Positions 48,371 through 57,354 of a stretch of 64,000 nt of DNA are shown piece by piece. Under the pieces are notes generated by a model. The model was given only the letters and a program-made list of their open reading frames with translations, had not been told where the DNA came from and did no database searches. The position numbers and the translations under genes were made by a program. This DNA is from Leminorella richardii (GTDB lineage Bacteria > Pseudomonadota > Gammaproteobacteria > Enterobacterales > Enterobacteriaceae): positions 861,501 to 925,500 of the forward strand of contig NZ_LS483470.1 of the NCBI RefSeq assembly GCF_900478135.1. Direction: 5' to 3'. Every line of letters begins with the position of its first letter. The first letter of the stretch is position 1.

Positions 48371-50728
48371 TTGCCCTTGACCCGCTTTTTTTCCCGCATA
48401 AAGACGCTTCGCTTTTGGCACAGGCTGTTTGTCGCGACGGCACTGTTTATTACACTCAGCGCCGCAGCCCTTTGGTGTGCGGATCGGCTATGGCCGCTGC
48501 CTGACCCTAACGTTCAGGTGGCGAGAGTGGTGGTGGCGGAGGACGGTAGCCCCCTGTGGCGTTTTGCCGACGCTGACGGCGTGTGGCGCTACTCCGTCTC
48601 CTTAGACGAAGTGTCTCCTTACTATATTGAAGCGCTGCTAACCTACGAAGACCGCTGGTTTTACTCTCACCCCGGCATTAATCCTCTGTCTATTCTGCGG
48701 GCGCTGTGGCAGAACATTGCCAATCAGCGGGTCGTCTCCGGCGGCAGCACGCTGTCTATGCAGGTGGCGCGGCTCATTGAGCCACATGATAAAACGCTGA
48801 TTGGCAAGCTGCGGCAGGTGTTTCGCACGCTACAGCTGGAGTGGCACTACAGCAAAGAGCAAATACTCACTATTTATATTAACCGAGCTCCCTACGGCGG
48901 TACGCTACAGGGCATAGGCGCTGCCAGCTGGGCCTATCTGGACAAGCCGCCTTCAGAATTGACGCGCTCGGAGGCAGTTCTGCTGGCTGTACTGCCGCAG
49001 GCGCCGAGCCGGCTCCGCCCTGATCGTTACCCGCAGCGGGCTCAGGCCGCTCGAGATAAAGTGCTCGATCGTCTTCAGGAATATGGCGTGTGGAGCGAGG
49101 AGCAGGTTAAAGACATCAAGCAGGAGAGTGTCTGGCTGGCGGAGCGTCAGGTTCCACAGCTGGCGCCTTTGCTGGCGCGTCGCTTAATGGTTGAAAGTGC
49201 AGAGAACGTTATTCACTCAACGATTGACGCCTCCCTGCAGCGTCGCCTTGAGGATATGGCTACGGGCTGGAAAAGCCAGCTCCCTGCCAATACTTCAATG
49301 GGCATTTTGGTGGTAGAAAACGCCACTATGTCAGTGAAGGCTTACCTCGGCTCGGTTGATCTGAATGACGACAGCCGTTTCGGCCACGTTGATATGATCA
49401 GCGCATGGCGATCGCCGGGTTCAACCCTTAAGCCTTTCGCTTACGCGATGGCGCTCGATGAAGGGCTGATCCACGCCGAGTCGCTGCTGCAGGACGTGCC
49501 CCGTCAGTTTGGCGACTATCGGCCGGGGAACTTTGATACGGGGTTTAGCGGGCCGGTTAGCGCTTCCGATGCACTGTCGAGATCGTTAAACCTGCCTGCG
49601 GTACAAATTTTGGAAGCCTACGGCCCTAAGCGGTTTACCGGCAACCTGCGCAACGTTGGCGTTGAGCTGCGCTTTCCTCTAAACAGCGACCCTAATTTGT
49701 CGCTGATACTGGGAGGTACAGGGATGCGTATGGACCAGTTAGTCAGCGCTTACAGTGCCTTTGTGCGAGAGGGCAAAGTGGCTGCGCTGCGCTATCGCCC
49801 TGAAGACCCGCTGGTAGAGCGGCGTCTGATGTCTCCCGGGGCGGCCTGGATTATTCGTCGGATTTTGTCCGGCGAGGCTCGGCCAGTGGGAGACGCCCAG
49901 CTGTCCGACTCGCCGGGGCTCGCCTGGAAAACCGGCACCAGCTACGGCTATCGTGACGCATGGACCGTCGGCATGAACGGCGGCTATACCATCGGCATCT
50001 GGGTCGGCAGGCCGGACGGTACTCCCGTTGCCGGGCAGTTTGGCTATGCGACAGCGGTGCCGATTCTCCATCAAATTAACCACCTGTTGATTAATCGTGC
50101 AGGCCCGTCAGCACAGCGCTGGCCGAAAGATCCCAAGCCGGTGACCGTCAGCAGGGCGACTATCTGTTGGCCGCAGGGGCAGAGCCTGACGGCTAACGAC
50201 CCTAACTGTCGGCAGCGCAGGCAGGCCTGGATTTTAGACGGCACTATTCCCCCGACGCTCTCAGCGCCTGGGCAAGATACCGGCATCGGCGGCTGGCTGA
50301 ATTTTTGGGTTAATGCCGCAGGTAAGCGCGTTGCTGCCGACTGTAGCGATGCGGTGAAGCGCCGAATTGCACTATGGCCCATTGCGCTGGAAAGCTGGCT
50401 GCCAGCGGGTGAACGGCGGGCTAACCGCCTGCCGGAGAGAGATGAAACCTGCCCGCCGATAGGCTTTGACGCCAGCCCGCCGCTGCTGATTCTGGGCCTT
50501 AAGCAGGGCTCCGTACTCAAACGGCTGCCGGGCGCTTCCTCGCTGGATCTTCGACTTGATACTCAGGGCGGGCGCGGCAAGCGCTGGTGGTTTATGAACG
50601 GCGAAGCGGTAGCAGAGACCAATGAAGGCCAAGCCATGGTGCAAACCCTGTCAGCTGTCGGTAAGTACCAGATTAGCGTGCTGGATGAAAGCGGGCAGGT
50701 AAACAGCGTCGGGTTTATAGTGGAGTAG
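48371..50728 (+). CDS. pbpC: Penicillin-binding protein 1C
   Basis: Bifunctional peptidoglycan glycosyltransferase/transpeptidase anchored in the inner membrane. N-terminal membrane segment (about 17-36), GT51 domain with EDRWFYSHPGIN and GGSTLSMQVAR, transpeptidase with S351-x-x-K in SPGSTLKPF, SRSLN and KTGTSYGYRD, and a C-terminal PBP1C-specific domain. 785 residues against about 770. The start is TTG (48371 or 48377); no ATG or GTG lies nearby and the ribosome site is weak, so the precise start is uncertain. Paired with yfhM across bacteria. Confidence 0.95.
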   Translation: MPLTRFFSRIKTLRFWHRLFVATALFITLSAAALWCADRLWPLPDPNVQVARVVVAEDGSPLWRFADADGVWRYSVSLDEVSPYYIEALLTYEDRWFYSHPGINPLSILRALWQNIANQRVVSGGSTLSMQVARLIEPHDKTLIGKLRQVFRTLQLEWHYSKEQILTIYINRAPYGGTLQGIGAASWAYLDKPPSELTRSEAVLLAVLPQAPSRLRPDRYPQRAQAARDKVLDRLQEYGVWSEEQVKDIKQESVWLAERQVPQLAPLLARRLMVESAENVIHSTIDASLQRRLEDMATGWKSQLPANTSMGILVVENATMSVKAYLGSVDLNDDSRFGHVDMISAWRSPGSTLKPFAYAMALDEGLIHAESLLQDVPRQFGDYRPGNFDTGFSGPVSASDALSRSLNLPAVQILEAYGPKRFTGNLRNVGVELRFPLNSDPNLSLILGGTGMRMDQLVSAYSAFVREGKVAALRYRPEDPLVERRLMSPGAAWIIRRILSGEARPVGDAQLSDSPGLAWKTGTSYGYRDAWTVGMNGGYTIGIWVGRPDGTPVAGQFGYATAVPILHQINHLLINRAGPSAQRWPKDPKPVTVSRATICWPQGQSLTANDPNCRQRRQAWILDGTIPPTLSAPGQDTGIGGWLNFWVNAAGKRVAADCSDAVKRRIALWPIALESWLPAGERRANRLPERDETCPPIGFDASPPLLILGLKQGSVLKRLPGASSLDLRLDTQGGRGKRWWFMNGEAVAETNEGQAMVQTLSAVGKYQISVLDESGQVNSVGFIVE

Positions 50729-50751
50729 CTTTCGTGGTGAAGGAGAAAGAG

Positions 50752-51246
50752 ATGAAGATAGCACTACACATCACAGAAAAGGCTCCCGAACTGGATGAGG
50801 ATCTCAATCAGGAAGAGATGGAGCTGTCTGACTTTGAGTTTTATCTAGAAAGTCTGGCTCAGTTTGTTGACGGCGCTATTAGCATAGACTTTGGTTCTGA
50901 AAAGAAAATAGAGCTAGACCTGATGTATGACTTCTGTGTGTGCCACGACGAGATTATTGATTCAGTTGAATCTGTTATCCGAGGGGATGAAGGCCGCCGC
51001 GACATATATTTCTGTGAACAGGGCTCTGACTTTTATCTTCACTATGAAACCATAGGCGACAGCGTGCTGATTGAATTTAAAAAAGGCCCTGAAGCGGGTA
51101 ATCCTAACCGCAGGGTCGATGAGTTTAGCGCGACAGTTGAAAGAAAAACCTACATTGAAGCCTGGCGGAACCTGTTCAACGCCCTCGGCGCGCAGTTTGA
51201 TGAACGCTTTGGCGCGAGCGGAAAAGGCACCATTCAGTTTAATTAA
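50752..51246 (+). CDS. Unknown acidic protein, 164 residues
   Basis: I do not recognise the family. Start ATG 50752 is fixed by AGGAG six bases upstream; a GTG at 50734 is in frame. No signal peptide or membrane segment, strongly acidic N-terminal half (ELDEDLNQEEMELSDFEFY), then alternating beta-like segments (IELDLMYDFCVC, DFYLHYETIGDSVLIEF) and a helix AWRNLFNALGAQFDERF. Size and charge are like those of immunity or antirestriction-like proteins, but no toxin gene lies next to it, so this is only an impression. It lies between pbpC and the Mo/W operon. Confidence 0.7.
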   Translation: MKIALHITEKAPELDEDLNQEEMELSDFEFYLESLAQFVDGAISIDFGSEKKIELDLMYDFCVCHDEIIDSVESVIRGDEGRRDIYFCEQGSDFYLHYETIGDSVLIEFKKGPEAGNPNRRVDEFSATVERKTYIEAWRNLFNALGAQFDERFGASGKGTIQFN

Positions 51247-51305
51247 TCCTTCTCTTTGCAAAATTTCTCTTGCCTGAATCGTGTTGCATTTGGATTGCAG
51301 TCTCT

Positions 51306-51333
51306 TTCGTTATGTAATTTAATATATATCGAA
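51306..51333. promoter_or_regulatory. ModE-type box upstream of the Mo/W operon
   Basis: TTCGTTATGTA-ATTTAA-TATATATCGAA matches the ModE palindrome ATCGTTATATA-N6-TATATAACGAT at 9 of 11 positions in each arm with the exact spacing. It lies about 40 bases upstream of the substrate-binding gene. Repression by Mo-loaded ModE is inferred. Confidence 0.75.
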
Positions 51334-51373
51334 GATAATGACTCAAGCGACTTAGACAACAGAGAGACATTCT

Positions 51374-52126
51374 ATGCCTACCTTAAAACAGTGGACGATC
51401 GGCGCGCTTCTGGGAGTGGTCAGTCTGACGGCGTTTTCTGCCGAGCTGCACCTCTACGCCGGAGCCGGGCTGCGGCAGCCGGTTGAAGCGGTAGTGAGGC
51501 AGTTCGAAGAGCAAACCGGCAATCGCGTGATTATTGAATACGGTGGGTCAGGGCAGATCCTGACGCGCTTTAACCTGACTAAGGCTGGCGATCTGTTTCT
51601 GCCCGGCTCTGCGGACTATGTAGAAAAGCTACAGCAGGAAGATCAGGTGACGGATTCTGCACCGCTGGTGCTACACACGCCGGTGATGGTGGTTCGCAAG
51701 GCGGTTGCGGGCAATATCAAGACGCTGGAAGATTTAGCCAACAGCAGCCTGAAGATTGGTATGGGCGACCCGAAGGCTATCGCGCTAGGGAAAAGCGGCG
51801 ATAAGCTGCTGGTAGCCAGTGGCTATGAGCAGGCGCTGAAGTCTAAAGTCACCGTTCAGACTACAACGATTAAGCAGCTGTTGATCTATTTATTGAATGG
51901 GGACATTGACGCTGCTGTAATCGGGCGTTCTGATGCGGTAAAAAATCAGGATACGCTCTTGATGCTGCCTTCACCGGAAGGCACTCCTGAGGAGGTGGCA
52001 ACGATCGCAGTCCTGAAGACCAGCAAGCACCCACAAGAGGCAAAGGCGCTAATGGACTTTTTTGCGTCAGAGCAGGGCATCAAGCGCTTTACCGATCTTG
52101 GCTATCTGCCCGTAAAAGCGAACTGA
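51374..52126 (+). CDS. Molybdate/tungstate-type ABC transporter binding protein (ModA/WtpA-like)
   Basis: Periplasmic oxyanion-binding protein with signal peptide ending near FSA (residue 22). The mature start AELHLYAGAGLRQPVEAV is the ModA-type opening, followed by YGGSGQILTRF and DLFLPGSADYV. 250 residues. It belongs to the ModA superfamily branch lacking the classical AASS-L opening of E. coli ModA, so oxyanion preference is open. First of three overlapping genes and preceded by a ModE-like box. Confidence 0.87.
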   Translation: MPTLKQWTIGALLGVVSLTAFSAELHLYAGAGLRQPVEAVVRQFEEQTGNRVIIEYGGSGQILTRFNLTKAGDLFLPGSADYVEKLQQEDQVTDSAPLVLHTPVMVVRKAVAGNIKTLEDLANSSLKIGMGDPKAIALGKSGDKLLVASGYEQALKSKVTVQTTTIKQLLIYLLNGDIDAAVIGRSDAVKNQDTLLMLPSPEGTPEEVATIAVLKTSKHPQEAKALMDFFASEQGIKRFTDLGYLPVKAN

Positions 52127-52132
52127 TTTCTT

Positions 52133-52921
52133 GTGGCAAGACTAACGCTGCTGCCGCTGGCGGCACTGCTATTTTTTATCGTCGGTTCGCTGTGCTCACT
52201 GCTTTTCCAGCTCGATTTGGAAACGCTGTTTTCCCTGCTGGCCGACGTTGAAATCCGCTTTGCTCTGGGGCTGTCTTTGCTGACATCGCTGATCTCGCTG
52301 GTGCTTGCTTCACTGATTAGCCTACCGGCTGCTTGGGCTTTGGTACGCCTGAGGATCCCCGGTAAAGGAGCGTTAAACCTGCTGTTGGACCTGCCGATGG
52401 TCACGCCGCCGCTGGTGGTGGGGATTGGCCTACTGCTGCTGTTGGGTAGAGAAGGGCCTATTGGGCAGATTGCACCAGTGATTTCTCAAAGCCTGTTTTC
52501 TCCCGTTGGGATCGTTATTGCCCAAACCTACGTTGCCAGTGCGATTATTGTTCGCAGTGCCAGCGCGGCGCTGGCATCCATCGATACTTCCTACGTTCGA
52601 ACGTCCTATAACCTCGGGTTAACGCCGCTAAAAACGCTGTTTTTCGTTGAGATTCCTCTAATATGGCGGTCTTTACTCAGCGGCTGTGTGCTGGCGCTTT
52701 CCCGCGCGATGGGGGAGTTTGGCGCAACGCTGATGCTGGCGGGGGCGACTCGTTTGAAAACGGAAACTCTGCCGATCGCCGTTTATCTCAATATTGCCAG
52801 CGGCGACTTTGCTCCTGCTATTGGCTGTGCGCTAGTGCTGATCTTTTTTGCCTTTATGCTGTTACTGCTGCTGCATCTTTTACAAAAAGCGCCTCGGAGA
52901 GAAGTCGATGTTAAGCGTTAA
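52133..52921 (+). CDS. ABC permease, ModB-type
   Basis: Membrane permease for the Mo/W-type transporter, 262 residues, about six segments. EAA-loop SRAMGEFGATLMLAGATRLKT followed by LPIAVYLNIASGD is the ModB signature. GTG start at 52133, six bases after the binding-protein stop. Overlaps the ATPase gene by 14 bases. Confidence 0.88.
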   Translation: MARLTLLPLAALLFFIVGSLCSLLFQLDLETLFSLLADVEIRFALGLSLLTSLISLVLASLISLPAAWALVRLRIPGKGALNLLLDLPMVTPPLVVGIGLLLLLGREGPIGQIAPVISQSLFSPVGIVIAQTYVASAIIVRSASAALASIDTSYVRTSYNLGLTPLKTLFFVEIPLIWRSLLSGCVLALSRAMGEFGATLMLAGATRLKTETLPIAVYLNIASGDFAPAIGCALVLIFFAFMLLLLLHLLQKAPRREVDVKR

Positions 52922-53522
52922 CGATCTGTCCTGTGGTGTTTTAGATTCGGTGAGCTTTACGGCTGTTCGGGGTGAGTGTACGGCTATCTGCGGCCCTTCC
53001 GGCAGTGGAAAAACTACGCTGCTCAACGCTATCGCTGGCCATGTCGACTACCGGGGAAGCATTCTTATTGGCGATGTCAATGTGAATAGTATTCCCGCCT
53101 GGCGCCGCCCCTGTCGCCATTTAAACCAGCGGCTGTATCTGTTTCCCTTTTTGACGATCGAAAACAACCTGAAAATGGCGCAGTATGCCGCCGGGCAGCC
53201 GCGCCTGAAAGAGAAGCGAAAAGAGGTGCTAGAGTGGATGGAAATAGGCCAGCTAGGCGGGCGATATCCTTCACAGCTGTCCGGCGGTGAACAGCAGCGC
53301 GCTGCACTGGCTCGCGCGCTGGTAACGGAGCCCGGCCTGCTGCTCTTGGATGAGCCTTTCTCCAGTCTGGACTGGTCACTGCGCACGCGCCTGTGGGCGT
53401 GCCTACAGGACGTCCAGCGACGCCTTTCTACAACGATTCTTCTGGTGAGTCACGAGCCCAGAGAGGTTGACGCACTGGCGTCGAGGCGTTTCAGCCTTCA
53501 GGAGGGGAGGCTGAAAGAATAG
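52908..53522 (+). CDS. ABC ATPase, short ModC-type
   Basis: ATP-binding subunit, 204 residues, with Walker A GPSGSGKT, signature LSGGEQQRAALARAL, Walker B LLLLDEPFSSLD and H-loop LLVSHEP. It is about 150 residues shorter than E. coli ModC because it lacks the C-terminal TOBE/Mop regulatory domain, so it is not subject to oxyanion trans-inhibition of that kind. ATG 52908 chosen; the longer upstream frame overlaps the permease. Confidence 0.88.
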   Translation: MLSVNDLSCGVLDSVSFTAVRGECTAICGPSGSGKTTLLNAIAGHVDYRGSILIGDVNVNSIPAWRRPCRHLNQRLYLFPFLTIENNLKMAQYAAGQPRLKEKRKEVLEWMEIGQLGGRYPSQLSGGEQQRAALARALVTEPGLLLLDEPFSSLDWSLRTRLWACLQDVQRRLSTTILLVSHEPREVDALASRRFSLQEGRLKE

Positions 53523-53671
53523 ACAGCAGTGCGTTTTGCCAAGTGAAACGCTTCTGCACGATAAATTTTAAAAAAATGTTACAAACCCGATAGGCAAGAA
53601 AAATATCCCACCGTATAATCACCGGCGAAAAGACGTTGTTAAACCACAGTTAATCCCTGCCAGAGGTGAAA

Positions 53672-54106
53672 ATGTCTACGGAACGTACCCTTTCAATTAT
53701 TAAGCCAAACGCGGTGGCGAAAAACGCCATTGGCGCTATCTATTCTCGCTTTGAGAGTGCGGGTTTTACTGTTGTTGCGGCGAAGATGCTGCATTTAACC
53801 AAAGAGCAGGCAGCGGGATTTTATGCCGAACACGAAGGGAAGCCGTTTTTTGACGGGCTACTCGCGTTTATGACGTCTGGCCCCGTTATGGTGCAGGTTC
53901 TGGAGGCTGAAAATGCTGTACAGCGTCACCGCGATTTGATGGGAGCCACCAACCCTTCTAACGCCTTGGCGGGCACTTTGCGTGCCGATTACGCCGATAG
54001 CCTGACAGCGAATGCCGTTCACGGCTCAGATTCTGCTGCTTCAGCGGAGCGCGAAATTGCTTACTTTTTTAGCGACAGCGAGGTTTGCCCCCGCGCGGCT
54101 AAATAG
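53672..54106 (+). CDS. ndk: Nucleoside diphosphate kinase
   Basis: Transfers gamma-phosphate between nucleoside di- and triphosphates through phospho-H117 (NAVHGSD). 144 residues, start ATG behind AGAGGTGA. High similarity to E. coli Ndk throughout (SIIKPNAVAKN, GATNPSNALAGTLR). Confidence 0.97.
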   Translation: MSTERTLSIIKPNAVAKNAIGAIYSRFESAGFTVVAAKMLHLTKEQAAGFYAEHEGKPFFDGLLAFMTSGPVMVQVLEAENAVQRHRDLMGATNPSNALAGTLRADYADSLTANAVHGSDSAASAEREIAYFFSDSEVCPRAAK

Positions 54107-54165
54107 CACGCTGCTTTAAAAGCCATTATTTTTCATTGTGTTGATGGGATTTATTGATGCTTTAT

Positions 54166-54204
54166 AAAAAAACCGGCGGCACTTGGCGCTGGTTTTGCTT
54201 TTTT
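54166..54204 (+). terminator. ndk terminator
   Basis: AAACCGGCG pairs with CGCTGGTTT (one wobble) around an eight-base loop, followed by a T run. The gap 54107-54376 otherwise holds only the rlmN leader. Confidence 0.78.
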
Positions 54205-54376
54205 ATCGGCATAAATAAAGCAGCTCGGATGTGCATGGCAACGTCATGACAAACAGAGTACAATGTGTAGGCATAACCCTCTGCCAACGGATGTTGAACA
54301 GGGGATAGTTTTAGTCTTTTATGAATCTCTAGATTTTCTAGCGCCATAATGTGTAATAACGAGGCCCCTGCTTTTT

Positions 54377-55543
54377 ATGACTAATGTTGTTTCCGTCTCT
54401 CCTGATGATCTTGCGCCTTCTGAGCGCGCTGTAGAAAAAATCAACCTGCTGGATTTAAACCGCAAAGCCATGAGGGAATTTTTCGCCTCGATGGGTGAGA
54501 AGCCGTTTCGTGCCGATCAGGTCATGAAGTGGATTTACCACTATGGCTTTGACGATTTTGACCAGATGACGGATATCAATAAAGTGCTGCGCGGCAAGCT
54601 TAAAGAGATGGCGGAGATCCGCGCGCCAGAAGTGGTGACAGAGCAGCGCTCTGCGGACGGTACCATTAAGTGGGCGCTGGCGGTGGGCGATCAGCAGGTG
54701 GAAACGGTTTATATCCCTGAAGACGATCGCGCGACGCTGTGTGTATCGTCTCAGGTAGGATGTGCGCTGGAGTGTAAGTTTTGTTCTACCGCCCAGCAGG
54801 GGTTTAACCGCAATCTGCGGGTGTCAGAAATTATTGGTCAGGTATGGCGGGCGGCAAAAATTATTGGGCCTTCTCGCATTGCCGGGCAAAGACCTATTAC
54901 AAACGTTGTCATGATGGGCATGGGAGAGCCGCTGCTCAACCTGACTAACGTGGTTCCAGCCATGGAAATCATGCTGGACGACTTCGGCTTTGGGCTTTCC
55001 AAACGCCGAGTGACGCTGTCGACGTCGGGCGTTGTGCCCGCGCTGGATAAGCTGGGCGATCTGATCGATGTGGCGCTGGCGATTTCGCTACACGCGCCGA
55101 ATGATGAAATCCGCGATGAGATCGTGCCTATCAACCGCAAGTACAATATTGAAACGTTCCTGTCGGCGGTTCGTCGCTATCTGGACAAGTCTAACGCTAA
55201 TCAGGGGCGGGTGACGGTAGAGTACGTCATGTTGGATCATGTTAATGACGATATGACTCACGCTCACCAGCTGGCGGAATGCCTGAAAGATACACCCTGT
55301 AAGATCAACCTGATCCCGTGGAACCCGTTCCCCGGTGCGCCATACGGCCGTAGCTCAAATAGCCGGGTCGATCGCTTCTCTAAAGTACTGATGGAATACG
55401 GATTTACCGTTATCGTGCGCAAGACGCGCGGTGATGATATTGACGCTGCCTGTGGGCAGCTGGCCGGTGAGGTTATTGACCGAACCAAGCGCACAATGAA
55501 AAAAAGAGCCCATGGGGAACCTATAGGCATAAAGGCAGTCTAA
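54377..55543 (+). CDS. rlmN: 23S rRNA/tRNA m2A methyltransferase RlmN
   Basis: Radical SAM enzyme that methylates C2 of A2503 in 23S rRNA and A37 of some tRNAs. Cluster cysteines C129, C133, C136 (CALECKFC), GMGEPLLN block and the catalytic C-terminal cysteine in DAACGQLAGE. 388 residues. Confidence 0.97.
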   Translation: MTNVVSVSPDDLAPSERAVEKINLLDLNRKAMREFFASMGEKPFRADQVMKWIYHYGFDDFDQMTDINKVLRGKLKEMAEIRAPEVVTEQRSADGTIKWALAVGDQQVETVYIPEDDRATLCVSSQVGCALECKFCSTAQQGFNRNLRVSEIIGQVWRAAKIIGPSRIAGQRPITNVVMMGMGEPLLNLTNVVPAMEIMLDDFGFGLSKRRVTLSTSGVVPALDKLGDLIDVALAISLHAPNDEIRDEIVPINRKYNIETFLSAVRRYLDKSNANQGRVTVEYVMLDHVNDDMTHAHQLAECLKDTPCKINLIPWNPFPGAPYGRSSNSRVDRFSKVLMEYGFTVIVRKTRGDDIDAACGQLAGEVIDRTKRTMKKRAHGEPIGIKAV

Positions 55544-55618
55544 AAATAGATTTGCTACAAAGAGATACGCACTACTGTCTGGGGGAGACGGCGAGCGTCA
55601 GAATAGGACAGACATTCG

Positions 55619-56371
55619 ATGCGAAATAAGCTGTTACCTTTAGTACTTGCCGCCGGCCTGTTGACCGGATGTGCAACTGGCAGTAACGAGAATGCGGGGT
55701 TTGACGTTAAGAAGGCCGCGCAGATTCGTTTAAACTTAGGATTGACCTATCTGACGTTGGGAAACGTTCAGAAAGCGCGCTTTAATCTGGAACGGGCGCT
55801 AGAGTATGCCCCTGAAGACTATCGCACACAGCTGGGGATGGCGCTGTATCTGCAGGAAATGCATGAAGATGCATTGGCAGAAGGGCGCTATCAGCAGGCA
55901 CTGCGGCTAGCACCGCAGAGTAGTGAAGTGCTGAATAATTACGGTGCGTTTCTTTGCCGCTTAGGGCAGTATGAGCCCGCGCAGCGTTATTTTGGTAAAG
56001 CGTTGCAGTCCCAGAGTTTGGGAGATATTGCCAATAGCCTCGAAAGTTCAGGCTATTGCCTGTTGTCCGCAGGGCAAACGGCTGTTGCGATGCAGCAGCT
56101 GAGCCGGGCGTTAAAGCAGGATCCGAGCAAGGGCGATCGCGCGTTAAGCGAGTTCGTTCACTACTTTCAGAACGGAAAGCGTAAAGAGGCTGCTGCGCTG
56201 CTTGAGGTTTATCATCAGGCGCTGCCCGCGACGGCAGAAAGTATATGGATGCAGATACAATTTGCGGCGTCAGAAAATCGTATGAGTGACGTACAGCTCT
56301 ACGGTAAAAAACTGGCGCGAGAGTTTTCACAGTCACGACAATACCAATTATTCTTAGCCCATGAATATTGA
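55619..56371 (+). CDS. pilW: Type IV pilus biogenesis/stability lipoprotein PilW (TPR)
   Basis: TPR lipoprotein of the PilF/PilW family, an outer-membrane pilotin. Lipobox LTGC (C18), then about six TPR-like repeats (for example GLTYLTLGNVQKARFNLERAL and NNYGAFLCRLGQYEPAQRYF). 250 residues. The last bases overlap rodZ. It is present between rlmN and rodZ, as in Yersinia/Serratia, but not in E. coli K-12. No pil operon is in the window, so the role may be fimbria-independent. Confidence 0.9.
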   Translation: MRNKLLPLVLAAGLLTGCATGSNENAGFDVKKAAQIRLNLGLTYLTLGNVQKARFNLERALEYAPEDYRTQLGMALYLQEMHEDALAEGRYQQALRLAPQSSEVLNNYGAFLCRLGQYEPAQRYFGKALQSQSLGDIANSLESSGYCLLSAGQTAVAMQQLSRALKQDPSKGDRALSEFVHYFQNGKRKEAAALLEVYHQALPATAESIWMQIQFAASENRMSDVQLYGKKLAREFSQSRQYQLFLAHEY

Positions 56372-57317
56372 TGTATCACAAGAAAATACTCCGCTCGCTG
56401 AAGTCGGTCGCCGACTTCGCGAAGCCCGAGAGGCGCTAAACCTTAGCCAGCAGGTAGTTGCTGACGAGCTGCGTCTGAAAGTCTCTACCGTTCGTGAACT
56501 CGAAGGGGGGCTAAATTCGCTCGATCTGGCGCCGACGTTTATTCGTGGGTACGTTCGCTCTTATGCAAAGCTGCTTCAGCTGCCGGAAGAGGAACTGCTG
56601 TCTCTGCTGCCTAAAGGCGTGCAGGAAAAAAACCACAGTCTGGCCTCTAACCGGGTAAAGGGTTTTCCTCTCGGTAAGCCTCGCAAGAAGCTCGATCGCG
56701 GGCTGACGCTAATTACTTGGGTTATTGTGCTTGCCGTGATTGGCCTGACCGGAGCTTGGTGGTGGGAGAACCACAAGGCGCAGCAGGATGAAGTGGCTGG
56801 CAGCGGTAACGAGAACGCTATCTCTTTATCGGGAGAAGCGACATCATCACCTACAGCGCCTTCACAAGGTACTGAAATCGCACTTTTGCCTACGTCAGCG
56901 TTGGATGCCGGTGCGTTAAGCAATGCTTCAGCGACGGAAAATGCGAATACCACAGCGCCCGTTCAGCCAGCGACGCCAACTCTCGAACAGGCCGTTGCCG
57001 CTCAGGTAGCTGAAGCCGAAGCGGCCAGAAATCCGGCTCAGGGGCAGTTGGCCTCACAGGCTCCGCAGGACGGCAACGATATTTATATGGTCTTCAGCGC
57101 GGACTGCTGGCTGGAAGTGATCGACGATCGCGGTAAAAATCTGTACAGCGGCCTGCAGCGCAAGGGTGGCAAGCTGTCTTTGACTGGGCAGCCTCCCTAC
57201 CAGCTTAAGCTTGGCGCTCCGGCTGGAGTGGAAATTACCTATAAAGGTAAGCCCGTTAATATGAGTCAATACAAGAACGCTAACCGCACGGCGCGCCTGA
57301 CGCTGCCGAGCAACTAA
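56361..57317 (+). CDS. rodZ: Cytoskeletal protein RodZ
   Basis: Links MreB to the inner membrane and sets rod shape. N-terminal helix-turn-helix (LREAREALNLSQQVVADEL), one membrane segment about residues 117-136 (LITWVIVLAVIGLTG), a Ser/Thr/Ala-rich periplasmic linker and a C-terminal beta domain (MVFSADCWLEVID). 318 residues against 337 in E. coli; the shorter linker accounts for this. Overlaps pilW by 11 bases. Confidence 0.95.
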   Translation: MNIDVSQENTPLAEVGRRLREAREALNLSQQVVADELRLKVSTVRELEGGLNSLDLAPTFIRGYVRSYAKLLQLPEEELLSLLPKGVQEKNHSLASNRVKGFPLGKPRKKLDRGLTLITWVIVLAVIGLTGAWWWENHKAQQDEVAGSGNENAISLSGEATSSPTAPSQGTEIALLPTSALDAGALSNASATENANTTAPVQPATPTLEQAVAAQVAEAEAARNPAQGQLASQAPQDGNDIYMVFSADCWLEVIDDRGKNLYSGLQRKGGKLSLTGQPPYQLKLGAPAGVEITYKGKPVNMSQYKNANRTARLTLPSN

Positions 57318-57354
57318 AACAGCGCTCAGTACGGTTTTTGGAGAGTTGAGCAAG

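Noticed and set aside
55782..56336. 184-codon minus-strand frame opposite pilW
   Set aside because: Shadow of the TPR gene; no ribosome site and no family resemblance.
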